Below are positions 53,165-62,077 of a DNA stretch of 64,000 nucleotides, piece after piece. The DNA is taken from positions 62,001 to 126,000 of the forward strand of contig NZ_BOPG01000050.1 of the NCBI RefSeq assembly GCF_016863635.1, written 5' to 3'. The notes below the pieces were generated by a model. It did no database searches, was not told the DNA's origin, and was given only the letters and a program-made list of their open reading frames with translations. Made by a program: the position numbers and the translations under genes. Source of the stretch: Virgisporangium aurantiacum. Its GTDB lineage: Bacteria > Actinomycetota > Actinomycetes > Mycobacteriales > Micromonosporaceae. How positions within the stretch are numbered: the first letter of the stretch is position 1; each line of letters starts with the position of its first letter.

Positions 53165-53212
53165 GATCTTGGACTCCGTGCGGTGCTCCAGCACCCTCGG
53201 GAGTCCAAGATC
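53165..53212. terminator. Hairpin element, copy 2 (12-bp arms, 24-nt loop)
   Basis: GATCTTGGACTC (53165-53176) and GAGTCCAAGATC (53201-53212), 24-nt loop containing CGTGCGG and CAGCACC as in copy 1 at 27833. It lies between two convergent stops, so it can end transcription from both sides. Confidence 0.72.
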
Positions 53213-53228
53213 CGGAAAGGGAGGCGGG

Positions 53229-54236
53229 TCAGGGGTCGAGGGGGCCGGTGGTCGCCCTGATGACGAGGTGGGTGGGCAGGGTGACGTGGGGGTTTTGCGG
53301 GGGGTCACCACCGCCGAGTAGGGACAGGGCCAATCTGGCGGCCTCGGTGCCCTGCTCCTCGGCGGGTTGCCGGACCGTGGTCAGGTCGCACAGCTCGGCG
53401 ATCGGGTGGTCGTCGATCCCCACCACCGACACGGCGCGCGGGACCGGGATGCCGGCCCGGCGGAGGCTGCGGAGCGCGCCGACCGCGACCTCGTCGGAGA
53501 ACCCGAAGACGGCGGTGGGCGGCCGTTCCAGGCTCAGCAGCCGGTCCATGGCGTGCGCGCCCATGGTGCCGCTCCACGGCAGCTCGACGACGAGGTCGGG
53601 GTCGGCGGGCAGGCCGGCGCCGGCCAGGGCGGTGCGGTACCCCTGCAGCCGGTCGGTCGGCGGCGAGTAGGGGCGCTCCGGGGTCACGGCCGCGTTGATC
53701 ATCGCGATCCGGTCGTGGCCCGAGCGGATCAGGTGGGTGACCGCCTGCCGCGCCGCGGCGACGTCGTCGATGCGGACGTTCGGGTGGTCGAGCAGGGCGC
53801 CGCCGGCCACCACGACGGGCACGCCGAGCAGGTCGAGCTGGCGCCGCTCGAACCCGGTGACCGGGAACGCCACCACGATCACGGCGTCGACCTGGCGTTG
53901 CGCCGGCAGGTCGGCGAAGAACTCCCGGCCGTCGGCGACCTGGTAGACGAGCGCGTCGAGGCCGGCGTCGCGGAGGACGGGCAGGATGCCGGCCAGGACG
54001 GCGCCGAAGAACCAGCTGGTCGTGTGCGGCATGACCACGGCGATCCGGCCGTTCGCGCGCCGGCTGAGCCGGGACGCGTCCGGCGAGACGACGTACGACA
54101 GCTCCTTGACCAGCGCCTTGATCCGCGTCCGGGTCTCGTCGGAGACCCCGGGCGCCCCGCTCAGGACCCGCGAGACGGTCGCCTTCGACACCCCGGCGAG
54201 CGCGGCGACGTCGGCCATGTTGAGTGGTCCGGTCAC
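53229..54236 (-). CDS. LacI-family regulator of the GH97 gene
   Basis: A 335-residue LacI regulator: HTH NMADVAALAGVSKATVSRVLSG and periplasmic-binding-like sensor domain. It is divergent from a GH97 gene, and two copies of the same operator lie between the starts, so it most likely represses GH97 and itself until a maltose-type sugar is present. GTG start preserves the standard N-terminus; it converges on the oxidoreductase with the hairpin between them. Confidence 0.92.
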   Translation of the reverse strand: MTGPLNMADVAALAGVSKATVSRVLSGAPGVSDETRTRIKALVKELSYVVSPDASRLSRRANGRIAVVMPHTTSWFFGAVLAGILPVLRDAGLDALVYQVADGREFFADLPAQRQVDAVIVVAFPVTGFERRQLDLLGVPVVVAGGALLDHPNVRIDDVAAARQAVTHLIRSGHDRIAMINAAVTPERPYSPPTDRLQGYRTALAGAGLPADPDLVVELPWSGTMGAHAMDRLLSLERPPTAVFGFSDEVAVGALRSLRRAGIPVPRAVSVVGIDDHPIAELCDLTTVRQPAEEQGTEAARLALSLLGGGDPPQNPHVTLPTHLVIRATTGPLDP

Positions 54237-54246
54237 GGCAGTGAGC

Positions 54247-54325
54247 GTAACCGGTTGCGTGCCTCATGGTCATCGTTGACTTACGGCCATCAATGGGAGA
54301 AGACTGCGACGCACGCAACCGGTTT
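54247..54325. promoter_or_regulatory. Paired LacI operators (AACCGGTT core)
   Basis: AACCGGTTGCGTGC at 54249-54262 and its exact inverse GCACGCAACCGGTT at 54311-54324 flank the divergent promoter region. Each contains the palindrome AACCGGTT typical of CG-centred LacI sites. One box serves each gene, and a repression loop between them is possible. Confidence 0.88.
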
Positions 54326-54347
54326 CGGCCCATGATCGGAGCGACCG

Positions 54348-57281
54348 ATGAAGGCAGCCGCCGCTTCCGCCGTCCTCACCCTGCTGATCACCCTGAGCCC
54401 GACGCCCGCGGCGGCGGCATCCGGTCCGGCGGCCCGCGTCTCGTCGCCCGACGGCCGGCTGACGCTGGCGGTCGGCACCACGGGCGGGCACCTCACCTAC
54501 TCGGTGACCCGCAACGGCCGCACCCTCGTCGAGCCGTCGAAGCTGGGGCTGCGCCTCACCGACGGGTCCACCATCGGTGACGCCGTGAGCGTGACCCGCG
54601 CGACCACCCGGACCCGCGACGACACCTGGCGCCCGGTCTGGGGCGCCGACAGCGTCGTGCGGGACCACCACCGCGAGCTCACGGTCGGCCTGCGCCAGGC
54701 CGACGGACGCCGCTTCGACCTGATCGTCCGCGCCTACGACGACGGCGTCGCGTTCCGCTACCGGGTGCCGGACCAGGAGGGCCTGCGCACGCTGGAGATC
54801 GTCGACGAGGTCACCGAGTTCGCCCTCGCCGGCGATCCGGCGGCCTGGTGGACGCCGCGCAGCCTGGCCTACGACGGCGACGAGCAGTTGTGGCGCGCCA
54901 CGCCGTACCGGGCGATGGGCGACACCATGACCCCGGCGACGTTCCGCTGGGGCGACGGCACGCACCTGTCCATCCACGAGGCCGACCTCGTCGACTACGC
55001 CGCGATGACGCTGGTCAAGGCCGACGGCCGCCTCCGGGCCGCGCTGACCCCCACGCCGGACCGGGCCGCGGCGGTGGTGACCACGACCGGACGGGCCACG
55101 CCGTGGCGGGTCCTCACCGTGAGCCGCGACGCCGCCGGTCTCGTCGACTCGCACCTGCTGGAGAACCTCAACCCGCCCTGCACGATCTGTCAGACCGATA
55201 CCTCCTGGATCAGTCCGACGAAGTACGTCGGGATCTGGTGGGCGTTGCAGCACCAGCAGTACACGTGGGAGGAGGGTCCCCGGCACGGCGCCACCACCGA
55301 CCGCGCGAAGCAGTACATCGACTTCGCGGCCGCGCACCGGATCGGCGGCGTGCTCACCGAGGGCTGGAACAAGGGCTGGGAGGGCTCCTGGGCGGACCAG
55401 AGCTTCACCGAACCGGCCGACGACTTCGACCTGGAAGCCGTTGTCGCGTACGGGAAGTCGAAGGGCGTCGAGTGGGTGGCGCACAACGAGACCGGCGCGA
55501 GCCTCGACAACTACGAGGCGCAGATCGACGCGGCGTTCGCCCTCTACGAGCGCCTCGGCGTCCACTACCTGAAGACCGGCTATGTCGGGCAGATCCCCGG
55601 GCAGTACACGTACTCGCAGCGGTCGGTGAACCACTACCGCCTCGTACTGGAGAAGGCCGCGCGGCACCGGATCAACGTCGTCTGCCACGAGTGCGTCCAC
55701 GCGACGGGCGAGGTGCGCACGTTCCCCAACGCCCTGTCCCGGGAAGCCATGCGCGGCCAGGAGTACGACGCGTTCTCGGCCGGCAACACCCCGGAGCACA
55801 CGCTGACGCTGCCGTTCACCCGGATGCTCTCCGGACCGATGGACTACACGCCCGGCATCATGAACATTCTCTGGGACCCGCAGGGCTTCGACCGGCGCGT
55901 GCACACCACGGTCGCCAAGCAGTTGTCGTACTACGTGAACTACTTCTCCGGCGTCCAGATGGCCGCCGACCTGCCCGAGCACTACGCCGGCACGCCGGGC
56001 CTGCCGTTCGTCGAACGGGTGCCGGCCCGGTGGGACGAGAGCCGGACGCTGTCCGCGGCGGTCGGCGACCACCTGGTCACCGCCCGCCGGTCCGGTGCCG
56101 AGTGGTACGTCGGCGCGATGACCGGTGACCGCGCGCAGGCCCTGCGGTACCGGTTGGACTTCCTCGGCCGGGGCGACTGGGTCGCCGAGTCGTACACCGA
56201 CGCCGCGGCGACCGACTACGCGACGGATCCGACGCCGCTGGCGGTGAACCGGTCACTGGTCACCGCCCGGGACACGTTCGTGGCGGCGATGGACCGCAGC
56301 GGCGGGCAGGCCGTGCGGTTCCGCCCCGCGACGAGGGCGGACCGGGCCCTGCCGCGGTACGTCGAACCGCGGCCGCGGGTCACCGCGCTCGACGCGCCGG
56401 CGGCCGTGGAGAGCGGCGACATCGTGACGATCACGGCGACGGTCGAGAACCGGGGCACGGTGCCCGGCGGCGCCGACGTCACGATGTCCGCGCCGGGCAC
56501 CAGCCAGACCCGGTACGTGCGCGTCGATCCCCGGTCGACCCGCACGGTGCGGTTCCAGGCCCGGCTGACCGGCGACGGCCCGGTGGTCGTCACGGTCGGT
56601 GGGCAGCGGACCACCGTGCGGCTGCTGCACACGCCCGGCGCGGTGCCGGCACCGGCGAACCTCACGGTGACCCGCTTCGCCGGCTCGGTCGTGGCCCTGG
56701 CGTGGGACCCGGTTCCCGGCGCGTCGTACCAGGTGTTCCGCCGCACGGCCGACGGCGTCTACGGCGACCCGGTCGCGACGGTGCCCGCCGGCACCACGAC
56801 GTACGCCGACAGCGGCGTCACCGTCGACACCACCTACGCCTACGTGGTGCGGGCGGTCGTCGGCGCCGCGCGGTCGGTGCCGTCGAACGAGGTCGTGCAG
56901 ACCACCGTGCCGCAGCCGGTGACGGTGACGTGGCGGGTCCGCGTGCCGTCCACCACCCCGCCGGCCGACACGGTGTACATGCCGGGGTCGCTGCCCGAGC
57001 TGGGGCCGTGGGATCCCGGACGGGTGGCGATGACGCGGGTCGGCCCGGACCTGTGGGAGGTGACGCTGCCCGTGCTGGAGGGCACCGTCGTCCAGTACAA
57101 GTACACCCGCGGCTCGTGGGAGACGGTCGAGCACTGGGGCGAGATCGTCGGCACCGTCAACCGCGTCGTGACGGTCACCTACGGCACCACGGGTGTCCAA
57201 CTCGTCGACGACACGTCCCTCGACCCGGCCACCCCCGACGCGCACGAGGCCGTGCGGGCCTGGATCGACATCCCCGGCTAA
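54348..57281 (+). CDS. Secreted GH97 alpha-glucosidase with FN3 and CBM20
   Basis: A 977-residue exported enzyme: signal peptide (1-23), GH97 N-domain, catalytic barrel and C-domain (to about 680), then CARDB-like, fibronectin type III (PANLTVTRFAGSVVALAWDP) and a C-terminal starch-binding CBM20 (VTWRVRVPSTTPPADTVYMPG, KYTRGSWETVE). The catalytic barrel has VCHECVHATGEVRTFPN; Glu after His, rather than Asp, matches the inverting SusB type that hydrolyses alpha-glucosidic links. GGAG precedes the ATG. Its stop overlaps that of the convergent LacI gene. Confidence 0.9.
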   Translation: MKAAAASAVLTLLITLSPTPAAAASGPAARVSSPDGRLTLAVGTTGGHLTYSVTRNGRTLVEPSKLGLRLTDGSTIGDAVSVTRATTRTRDDTWRPVWGADSVVRDHHRELTVGLRQADGRRFDLIVRAYDDGVAFRYRVPDQEGLRTLEIVDEVTEFALAGDPAAWWTPRSLAYDGDEQLWRATPYRAMGDTMTPATFRWGDGTHLSIHEADLVDYAAMTLVKADGRLRAALTPTPDRAAAVVTTTGRATPWRVLTVSRDAAGLVDSHLLENLNPPCTICQTDTSWISPTKYVGIWWALQHQQYTWEEGPRHGATTDRAKQYIDFAAAHRIGGVLTEGWNKGWEGSWADQSFTEPADDFDLEAVVAYGKSKGVEWVAHNETGASLDNYEAQIDAAFALYERLGVHYLKTGYVGQIPGQYTYSQRSVNHYRLVLEKAARHRINVVCHECVHATGEVRTFPNALSREAMRGQEYDAFSAGNTPEHTLTLPFTRMLSGPMDYTPGIMNILWDPQGFDRRVHTTVAKQLSYYVNYFSGVQMAADLPEHYAGTPGLPFVERVPARWDESRTLSAAVGDHLVTARRSGAEWYVGAMTGDRAQALRYRLDFLGRGDWVAESYTDAAATDYATDPTPLAVNRSLVTARDTFVAAMDRSGGQAVRFRPATRADRALPRYVEPRPRVTALDAPAAVESGDIVTITATVENRGTVPGGADVTMSAPGTSQTRYVRVDPRSTRTVRFQARLTGDGPVVVTVGGQRTTVRLLHTPGAVPAPANLTVTRFAGSVVALAWDPVPGASYQVFRRTADGVYGDPVATVPAGTTTYADSGVTVDTTYAYVVRAVVGAARSVPSNEVVQTTVPQPVTVTWRVRVPSTTPPADTVYMPGSLPELGPWDPGRVAMTRVGPDLWEVTLPVLEGTVVQYKYTRGSWETVEHWGEIVGTVNRVVTVTYGTTGVQLVDDTSLDPATPDAHEAVRAWIDIPG

Positions 57282-58282
57282 CCCGTGCTTTCGCGGACGA
57301 TGAGGCGGTGCGGCACGGTCTGCTCCTGCGGCGGACCGGTGTCGCCGCCCGCCACCCGGGCCGCCAACAGGTCGACCGCGACCCGGGCGAGGTCGGCCTT
57401 GTCGGGGGCGACCGTGGTGAGCGTCGGGATCGAGTAGCGACCGTCCTCGATGTCATCGAAGCCCGCCACGGCCACGTCGTCGGGCACGCGGAGGCCGGCG
57501 TCGTGCAGGGCGCGGATGGCGCCGAGGGCCAGGGTGTCGTTGAAGCAGAGGATCGCGTCCGGGCGCCGGCCACCGACGAGCAGGTCGCGGACGGCGGTGG
57601 CCCCGTCGGCGCGGTGCCAGGAGGGCGCGGGGGCGACCAGGGCCGGGTCGGCGGGCAGGCCGGCCGCGGTGAGCGCCGCCGACCAGCCGGCCAGGCGTAG
57701 GCGCGCGGTGGCCGCCTCGGCCGTGTGCTGGGCGCCGACCGCCGCGATGCGCCGGCGTCCGAGCGTGATCAGGTGGGCGGTCGCGTCGCGCGCCGCCGCG
57801 ACGTTGTCGATCGCGACGTGGTCGGCCGGCCCGTGGTCGACCCGCTCGCCCAGCAGCACCATCGGCGGCGCCTCGGCGGAGGGGGAGAGGTCGGCGCCGG
57901 TGAGCGCCAGCGGGCTGAAGATCAGCCCGTCGATGAGGTGGTCGCGGATGCCGCCGGCGACCAGGCGCTCCTGCTCGCGGTCGCCGTTGGTCTGGTCGAT
58001 GAGCACGGTCCAGTCGTGCCGGGCGGCGGCGGTGACCACGTGCCGGGCCAGTTCGGCGAAGTACGGGATGTCGAGTTCGGGGACGGCCAGCGCGATGATC
58101 CCGGTGCGTCCCCGGCGCAGGTTGCGCGCGCTGATGTTGGGCCGGTAGTCCAGCGCCGAGATCGCCTCCAGCACCCGCGCCCGGGTGTCGGGCCGGACGT
58201 GTTCGTACCCGTTGACCACGTTCGACACGGTCTTCACGGACACGCCGGCGCGTTCGGCGACGTCTTTCAGCCTGTGCCGCAC
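57278..58282 (-). CDS. LacI-family regulator of the arabinan operon
   Basis: A 334-residue LacI regulator: HTH LKDVAERAGVSVKTVSNVVNGYEHV and sensor domain (TGIIALAVPELDIPYFAELA, FNDTLALGAIRALHDAGL). GTG 58282 gives VRHRLKDVAERAG, the normal start; the long frame upstream is a shadow of GH51. It is divergent from the GH51 gene and two adjacent palindromes lie between them. Likely inducer: arabinose or arabino-oligosaccharides. Confidence 0.92.
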   Translation of the reverse strand: MRHRLKDVAERAGVSVKTVSNVVNGYEHVRPDTRARVLEAISALDYRPNISARNLRRGRTGIIALAVPELDIPYFAELARHVVTAAARHDWTVLIDQTNGDREQERLVAGGIRDHLIDGLIFSPLALTGADLSPSAEAPPMVLLGERVDHGPADHVAIDNVAAARDATAHLITLGRRRIAAVGAQHTAEAATARLRLAGWSAALTAAGLPADPALVAPAPSWHRADGATAVRDLLVGGRRPDAILCFNDTLALGAIRALHDAGLRVPDDVAVAGFDDIEDGRYSIPTLTTVAPDKADLARVAVDLLAARVAGGDTGPPQEQTVPHRLIVRESTG

Positions 58283-58290
58283 GCGAGCAC

Positions 58291-58335
58291 TGTACAACGT
58301 CGAGCCCTCTTTACAACGTTGTATGCAACGTTGTA
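58291..58335. promoter_or_regulatory. Tandem LacI operators (ACAACGTTGT core)
   Basis: TACAACGTTGTA (58312-58323, perfect palindrome) directly abuts TGCAACGTTGTA (58324-58335). A half-site TACAACGT lies at 58293-58300. The pair sits between the regulator start and the GH51 ribosome site. Confidence 0.9.
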
Positions 58336-58372
58336 AAACCATACCCACATCGACGACGAAGGTGGAGTGCCG

Positions 58373-59869
58373 ATGACGACAGCGCGGGTGACGATCGATC
58401 CGTCGTTCCGGGTGGGCCCCGCCCACCGGCGACTGTTCGGGTCGTTCGTCGAGCACATGGGCCGTTGCGTCTACGGCGGGGTGTTCGAGCCCGGCCATCC
58501 GGAGGCCGACGCGCTCGGCCTGCGTCGCGACGTCCTGGAGCTCACCCGCGAGCTCGGCGTCTCCGTCGTGCGGTACCCGGGCGGCAACTTCGTCTCCTCG
58601 TACCGGTGGGAGGACGGCGTCGGCCCGGCCGGCGACCGCCCGCGCCGCCTCGACCTCGCCTGGAAGTCCATCGAGACCAACGCGTTCGGCCTCGACGAGT
58701 TCATGCATTGGACGCGGGAGGCCGGCGTCGAGCCGATGCTCGCCGTCAACCTCGGCACCCGCGGCGTCCAGGAGGCGTGCGACCTGCTGGAGTACGCCAA
58801 CCACCCGGGCGGCACGCACTTCTCCGACCTGCGCCGCAAGCACGGCGTCGACGAGCCGTACGGCGTGAAGCTGTGGTGCCTGGGCAACGAGCTCGACGGG
58901 CCGTGGCAGGTCGGCCACAAGACCGCCGACGAGTACGGCCGGCTCGCCGCCGAAACCGCGCGTGCCATGAAGCTGATCGACCCGACCATCAGCCTCGTCG
59001 CCTGCGGCAGCTCGAACCGGGGCATGCCGACGTTCGCCGGCTGGGAGGCGACCGTCCTCGAACACACCTACGAGTTCGTCGACTACATCTCCGCGCACAC
59101 CTACTACGACCCGTCCGACGGCGACCGGGCCAGCATCCTCGCCTCGGCCGTCGACATGGACGCGTTCATCCGCGAGGTGGTGGCCACCGCCGACCACATC
59201 GCGGCGAAGCAGCGGCACAAGCGCCGACTGCAGATCTCGTTCGACGAGTGGAACGTCTGGTACCAGTCCCGGCTGCGCACCGACATGGACCGGGACTGGG
59301 TCGAGGCGCCGGCCCTCATCGAGGACACCTACACCGCCACCGACGCCGTCGTGGTCGGCGACCTGCTCATGACGCTGCTGCGGCACGCCGACCGGGTGGG
59401 CGTGGCGTGCCAGGCGCAGCTGGCCAACGTCATCGCGCCCATCCGCACCGGGACCAACGGCCCGGCCTGGCGGCAGACCATCTTCCACCCGTTCGCGCTC
59501 ACCGCCCGGCACGCCCGCGGCACGGTGCTGCGGACCGAACCCACCGGGCCGACCCACGAAACGAAAAGATACGGCGACGTGTCCACTGTGGACACCGTCG
59601 CCACGCACGACGAGGAGACGGGCGCGCTGACGGTGTTCGCGGTCAACCGCGGCGACCGCGACCTCACCCTCGACCTCGACCTGCGCGCCTTCGACACCGC
59701 ACACGGCGAGGAGCACCTCGCCATCCACGCCTCCGACGCCGTCAACGACGCGGCCGCGCCCGACCGCGTCACTCCCATCGCACACGACCTGCCGACCGTC
59801 GACAGTGGACGGTCGTCCGTGCGGCTCCGCGCCGCGTCCTGGAACCTGATCCGATTCACCACCTCTTAG
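58373..59869 (+). CDS. abfA: GH51 alpha-L-arabinofuranosidase
   Basis: A 498-residue cytoplasmic GH51 enzyme. The acid/base is Glu173 in GNELDGPWQ and the nucleophile Glu292 in FDEWNVW; spacing matches characterised family members. It removes terminal arabinofuranose from imported arabino-oligosaccharides. ATG 58373 follows GGTGGAG; a GTG 6 bp upstream is in frame but overlaps that site. First gene of an operon with an ABC importer and a GH43 lipoprotein. Confidence 0.94.
   Translation: MTTARVTIDPSFRVGPAHRRLFGSFVEHMGRCVYGGVFEPGHPEADALGLRRDVLELTRELGVSVVRYPGGNFVSSYRWEDGVGPAGDRPRRLDLAWKSIETNAFGLDEFMHWTREAGVEPMLAVNLGTRGVQEACDLLEYANHPGGTHFSDLRRKHGVDEPYGVKLWCLGNELDGPWQVGHKTADEYGRLAAETARAMKLIDPTISLVACGSSNRGMPTFAGWEATVLEHTYEFVDYISAHTYYDPSDGDRASILASAVDMDAFIREVVATADHIAAKQRHKRRLQISFDEWNVWYQSRLRTDMDRDWVEAPALIEDTYTATDAVVVGDLLMTLLRHADRVGVACQAQLANVIAPIRTGTNGPAWRQTIFHPFALTARHARGTVLRTEPTGPTHETKRYGDVSTVDTVATHDEETGALTVFAVNRGDRDLTLDLDLRAFDTAHGEEHLAIHASDAVNDAAAPDRVTPIAHDLPTVDSGRSSVRLRAASWNLIRFTTS
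59583..59595. repeat. Dispersed palindrome, perfect copy
   Basis: GTCCACTGTGGAC inside the GH51 gene. Here the palindrome extends by two bases on each side (GTGTCCACTGTGGACAC). Confidence 0.85.
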
Positions 59870-59882
59870 GAGAGGTCCCGCC

Positions 59883-61211
59883 ATGAACCTGTCCCGCCGC
59901 CGAATCTTAGGAATGGGCGCCGGTATCGGCGCCAGTTTGGGTGTCTCAGCACTGGGCCTCGCCGCCTGCGGGGACGACGACGACAAGCCCGCCGGCTCGA
60001 ACACCGGCGGCAAGGAGTACACCGGCCCGAAGGTCTCCCTGAACCTCTGGAACGGCTTCACCGGCGGCGACGGCGACATCTTCAAGAAGCTCGTCGACCA
60101 GTTCAACGGCGAGCACCAGAACATCGCCATCACCGTGGCCACCTACCGCTGGGAGGACTACTACGCCAAGCTTCCCGGCGCGGTCTCCAGCGGCAATGGT
60201 CCCGACATCGCCGTGATGCACATGGACCAGCTCGCGACGTTCGCCGCGCGCAAGGTGATCCAGCCCGTCGACGACGTGGCCAAGGCGTTGGAGCTCACCG
60301 AATCCGACTTCGCGCCCACGGTCTGGAAGGGCGGGATGTTCCAGGACAAGCGCTACGGCATCCCGCTCGACATGCACCCGGTCGGCTTCTACTACAACAA
60401 GACGCTGCTGCAGCAGGCCGGCCTCGACCCGAACAAGCCGCCGACGAACCGCTCCGAGGTGGAGCAGGCGCTGGCCGCGTTGAAGGGCAAGGGGATCCAG
60501 GGCTTCTGGATCAGCCCGTTCCAGTTCACCGGCGGCATGACCGGGTACTCGCTCGTCTACCAGTTCGGCGGCTCGCTCTACAACGCCGACGCCACGAAGG
60601 CGACGTTCAACTCGCCGGAGGCGGTCGAGGCCGTCAGCTGGTGCGCCAAGCTGGTCGCCGACGGGCACTCGCCGGCCAACGTCGGCCAGGACGCCGACTA
60701 CCTGGCACTGAAGAGCAACAAGAACGCGTTCAACGTCAACGGCATCTGGCAGGTGAACGACCTCAAGAAGAGCCCCGAGATCCAGTGGGGCGTCGCGGCG
60801 ATGCCGCAGATCGGGTCGAAGAAGTCGGTGTGGGCCAACTCGCACAACTTCACGATCGTGCAGCAGCCGCGCGGCGCCGACGGCAACAAGGTCGACGGCG
60901 CGAAGGTGTTCATCAACTGGCTCAGCCAGCACTCGCTCGACTGGGCCGCCGGCGGCCAGGTGCCGGCCCGCAAGTCGGTGCTGACCGACCCGAAGTTCAA
61001 GGACCTCACCGAGGTCAACACGCTCGCCGCCGAACTGCCCGACGCCGCGTTCCCGCCGGCGGCACCCGGCATCGGCGACGTGACGAACCTGTTCTACACG
61101 GCGTTCAACGAGGCGATCCTCGGCAAGAAGCCGGTGAAGCAGGCCCTCGACGACGGCGCCGCCAAGGCCGACAAGCTGCTGGAGGACAACCGCAAGAAGT
61201 ACGGGACGTGA
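59883..61211 (+). CDS. Sugar ABC transporter substrate-binding lipoprotein
   Basis: A 442-residue extracellular binding protein (SBP_bac_1 family). The signal has twin arginines (NLSRRRILGMG) and a lipobox LAAC, so it is probably Tat-exported and lipidated. Domain segments such as GVAAMP and WANSHNFTIVQQ are typical for oligosaccharide binders. AGGAGAGG lies before the ATG. Cargo is inferred as arabino-oligosaccharides from the operon. Confidence 0.93.
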   Translation: MNLSRRRILGMGAGIGASLGVSALGLAACGDDDDKPAGSNTGGKEYTGPKVSLNLWNGFTGGDGDIFKKLVDQFNGEHQNIAITVATYRWEDYYAKLPGAVSSGNGPDIAVMHMDQLATFAARKVIQPVDDVAKALELTESDFAPTVWKGGMFQDKRYGIPLDMHPVGFYYNKTLLQQAGLDPNKPPTNRSEVEQALAALKGKGIQGFWISPFQFTGGMTGYSLVYQFGGSLYNADATKATFNSPEAVEAVSWCAKLVADGHSPANVGQDADYLALKSNKNAFNVNGIWQVNDLKKSPEIQWGVAAMPQIGSKKSVWANSHNFTIVQQPRGADGNKVDGAKVFINWLSQHSLDWAAGGQVPARKSVLTDPKFKDLTEVNTLAAELPDAAFPPAAPGIGDVTNLFYTAFNEAILGKKPVKQALDDGAAKADKLLEDNRKKYGT

Positions 61212-62077
61212 GAGCGCACGGCCGAGCCACGCCGTACCTGTTCCTCCTGCCGTACCTGGTCATCTTCGGCGTGTTCGGGCTGCTGCCGGTGTTCCTCGGC
61301 GTGTGGCTCAGCCTGCACCAGTGGGACTTCCAGCTGCCCAACAAGCCGTTCGTCGGGATCGACAACTACACCGAGCTGTTCACCTCCGACTCGCTGGTGT
61401 TCGAGGACTGGTGGAACAGCGTCCGGGCGACCGGGATCTTCACCGTCGCGTCGGTGCCGCTGCTCGTGCTGATCCCGCTCGGGATGGCGCTGCTGCTGAA
61501 CCGGTCGTTCCCCGGCCGCACGTTCTTCCGCGCGGTGTACTTCGCGCCGTACGTGCTCGGCGTCGCGGTCATCGGTCTCCTGTGGCGGTTCCTGCTCGAC
61601 GCGAACCTCGGCTTCGTCAACCACCTGCTGGGCACGGAGACGGCGTGGGTCACGTCGACGCCGTGGGCGTGGGTGTCGCTGGTGGGCGTCACCGTGTGGT
61701 GGACGTGCGGCTTCAACGCCGTCATCTACCTGGCCGGGCTGCAGGACATCCCGCGGGAGCTGTACGAGGCGGCGACCGTCGACGGTGCCGACGCGTGGCA
61801 GCGCTTCCGCAACGTGACGCTGCCGGGCCTGCGGCCGGTGCTGCTGTTCGTCGTCACCACCACGATCCTCGCCTCGGCCAACATGTTCGGCCAGTCGTAC
61901 CTGATCACCCAGGGCGCGCCGGGTGAGGAGACGCGTACCGTGGTCATGTACATCGTCGAGCGGGGGATCGGGCAGAACGACGCCGGCCGCGCGGCCGCGA
62001 TGAGCGTGACGCTCACGCTGATGCTGATCCTGGTGAGCCTCGCCAACTTCCGGATCTTCCGGTACCGGGAGGACTGA
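61208..62077 (+). CDS. Sugar ABC transporter permease (MalF type)
   Basis: A 289-residue permease with six helices and the EAA coupling loop ELYEAATVDGADAWQRFRNVTLPGLRP. GTG start in a GTGA overlap with the binding protein stop. Works with the next permease. No ATPase gene is in the operon, as is usual where a shared MsiK-type ATPase serves several importers. Confidence 0.93.
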   Translation: MRAHGRATPYLFLLPYLVIFGVFGLLPVFLGVWLSLHQWDFQLPNKPFVGIDNYTELFTSDSLVFEDWWNSVRATGIFTVASVPLLVLIPLGMALLLNRSFPGRTFFRAVYFAPYVLGVAVIGLLWRFLLDANLGFVNHLLGTETAWVTSTPWAWVSLVGVTVWWTCGFNAVIYLAGLQDIPRELYEAATVDGADAWQRFRNVTLPGLRPVLLFVVTTTILASANMFGQSYLITQGAPGEETRTVVMYIVERGIGQNDAGRAAAMSVTLTLMLILVSLANFRIFRYRED

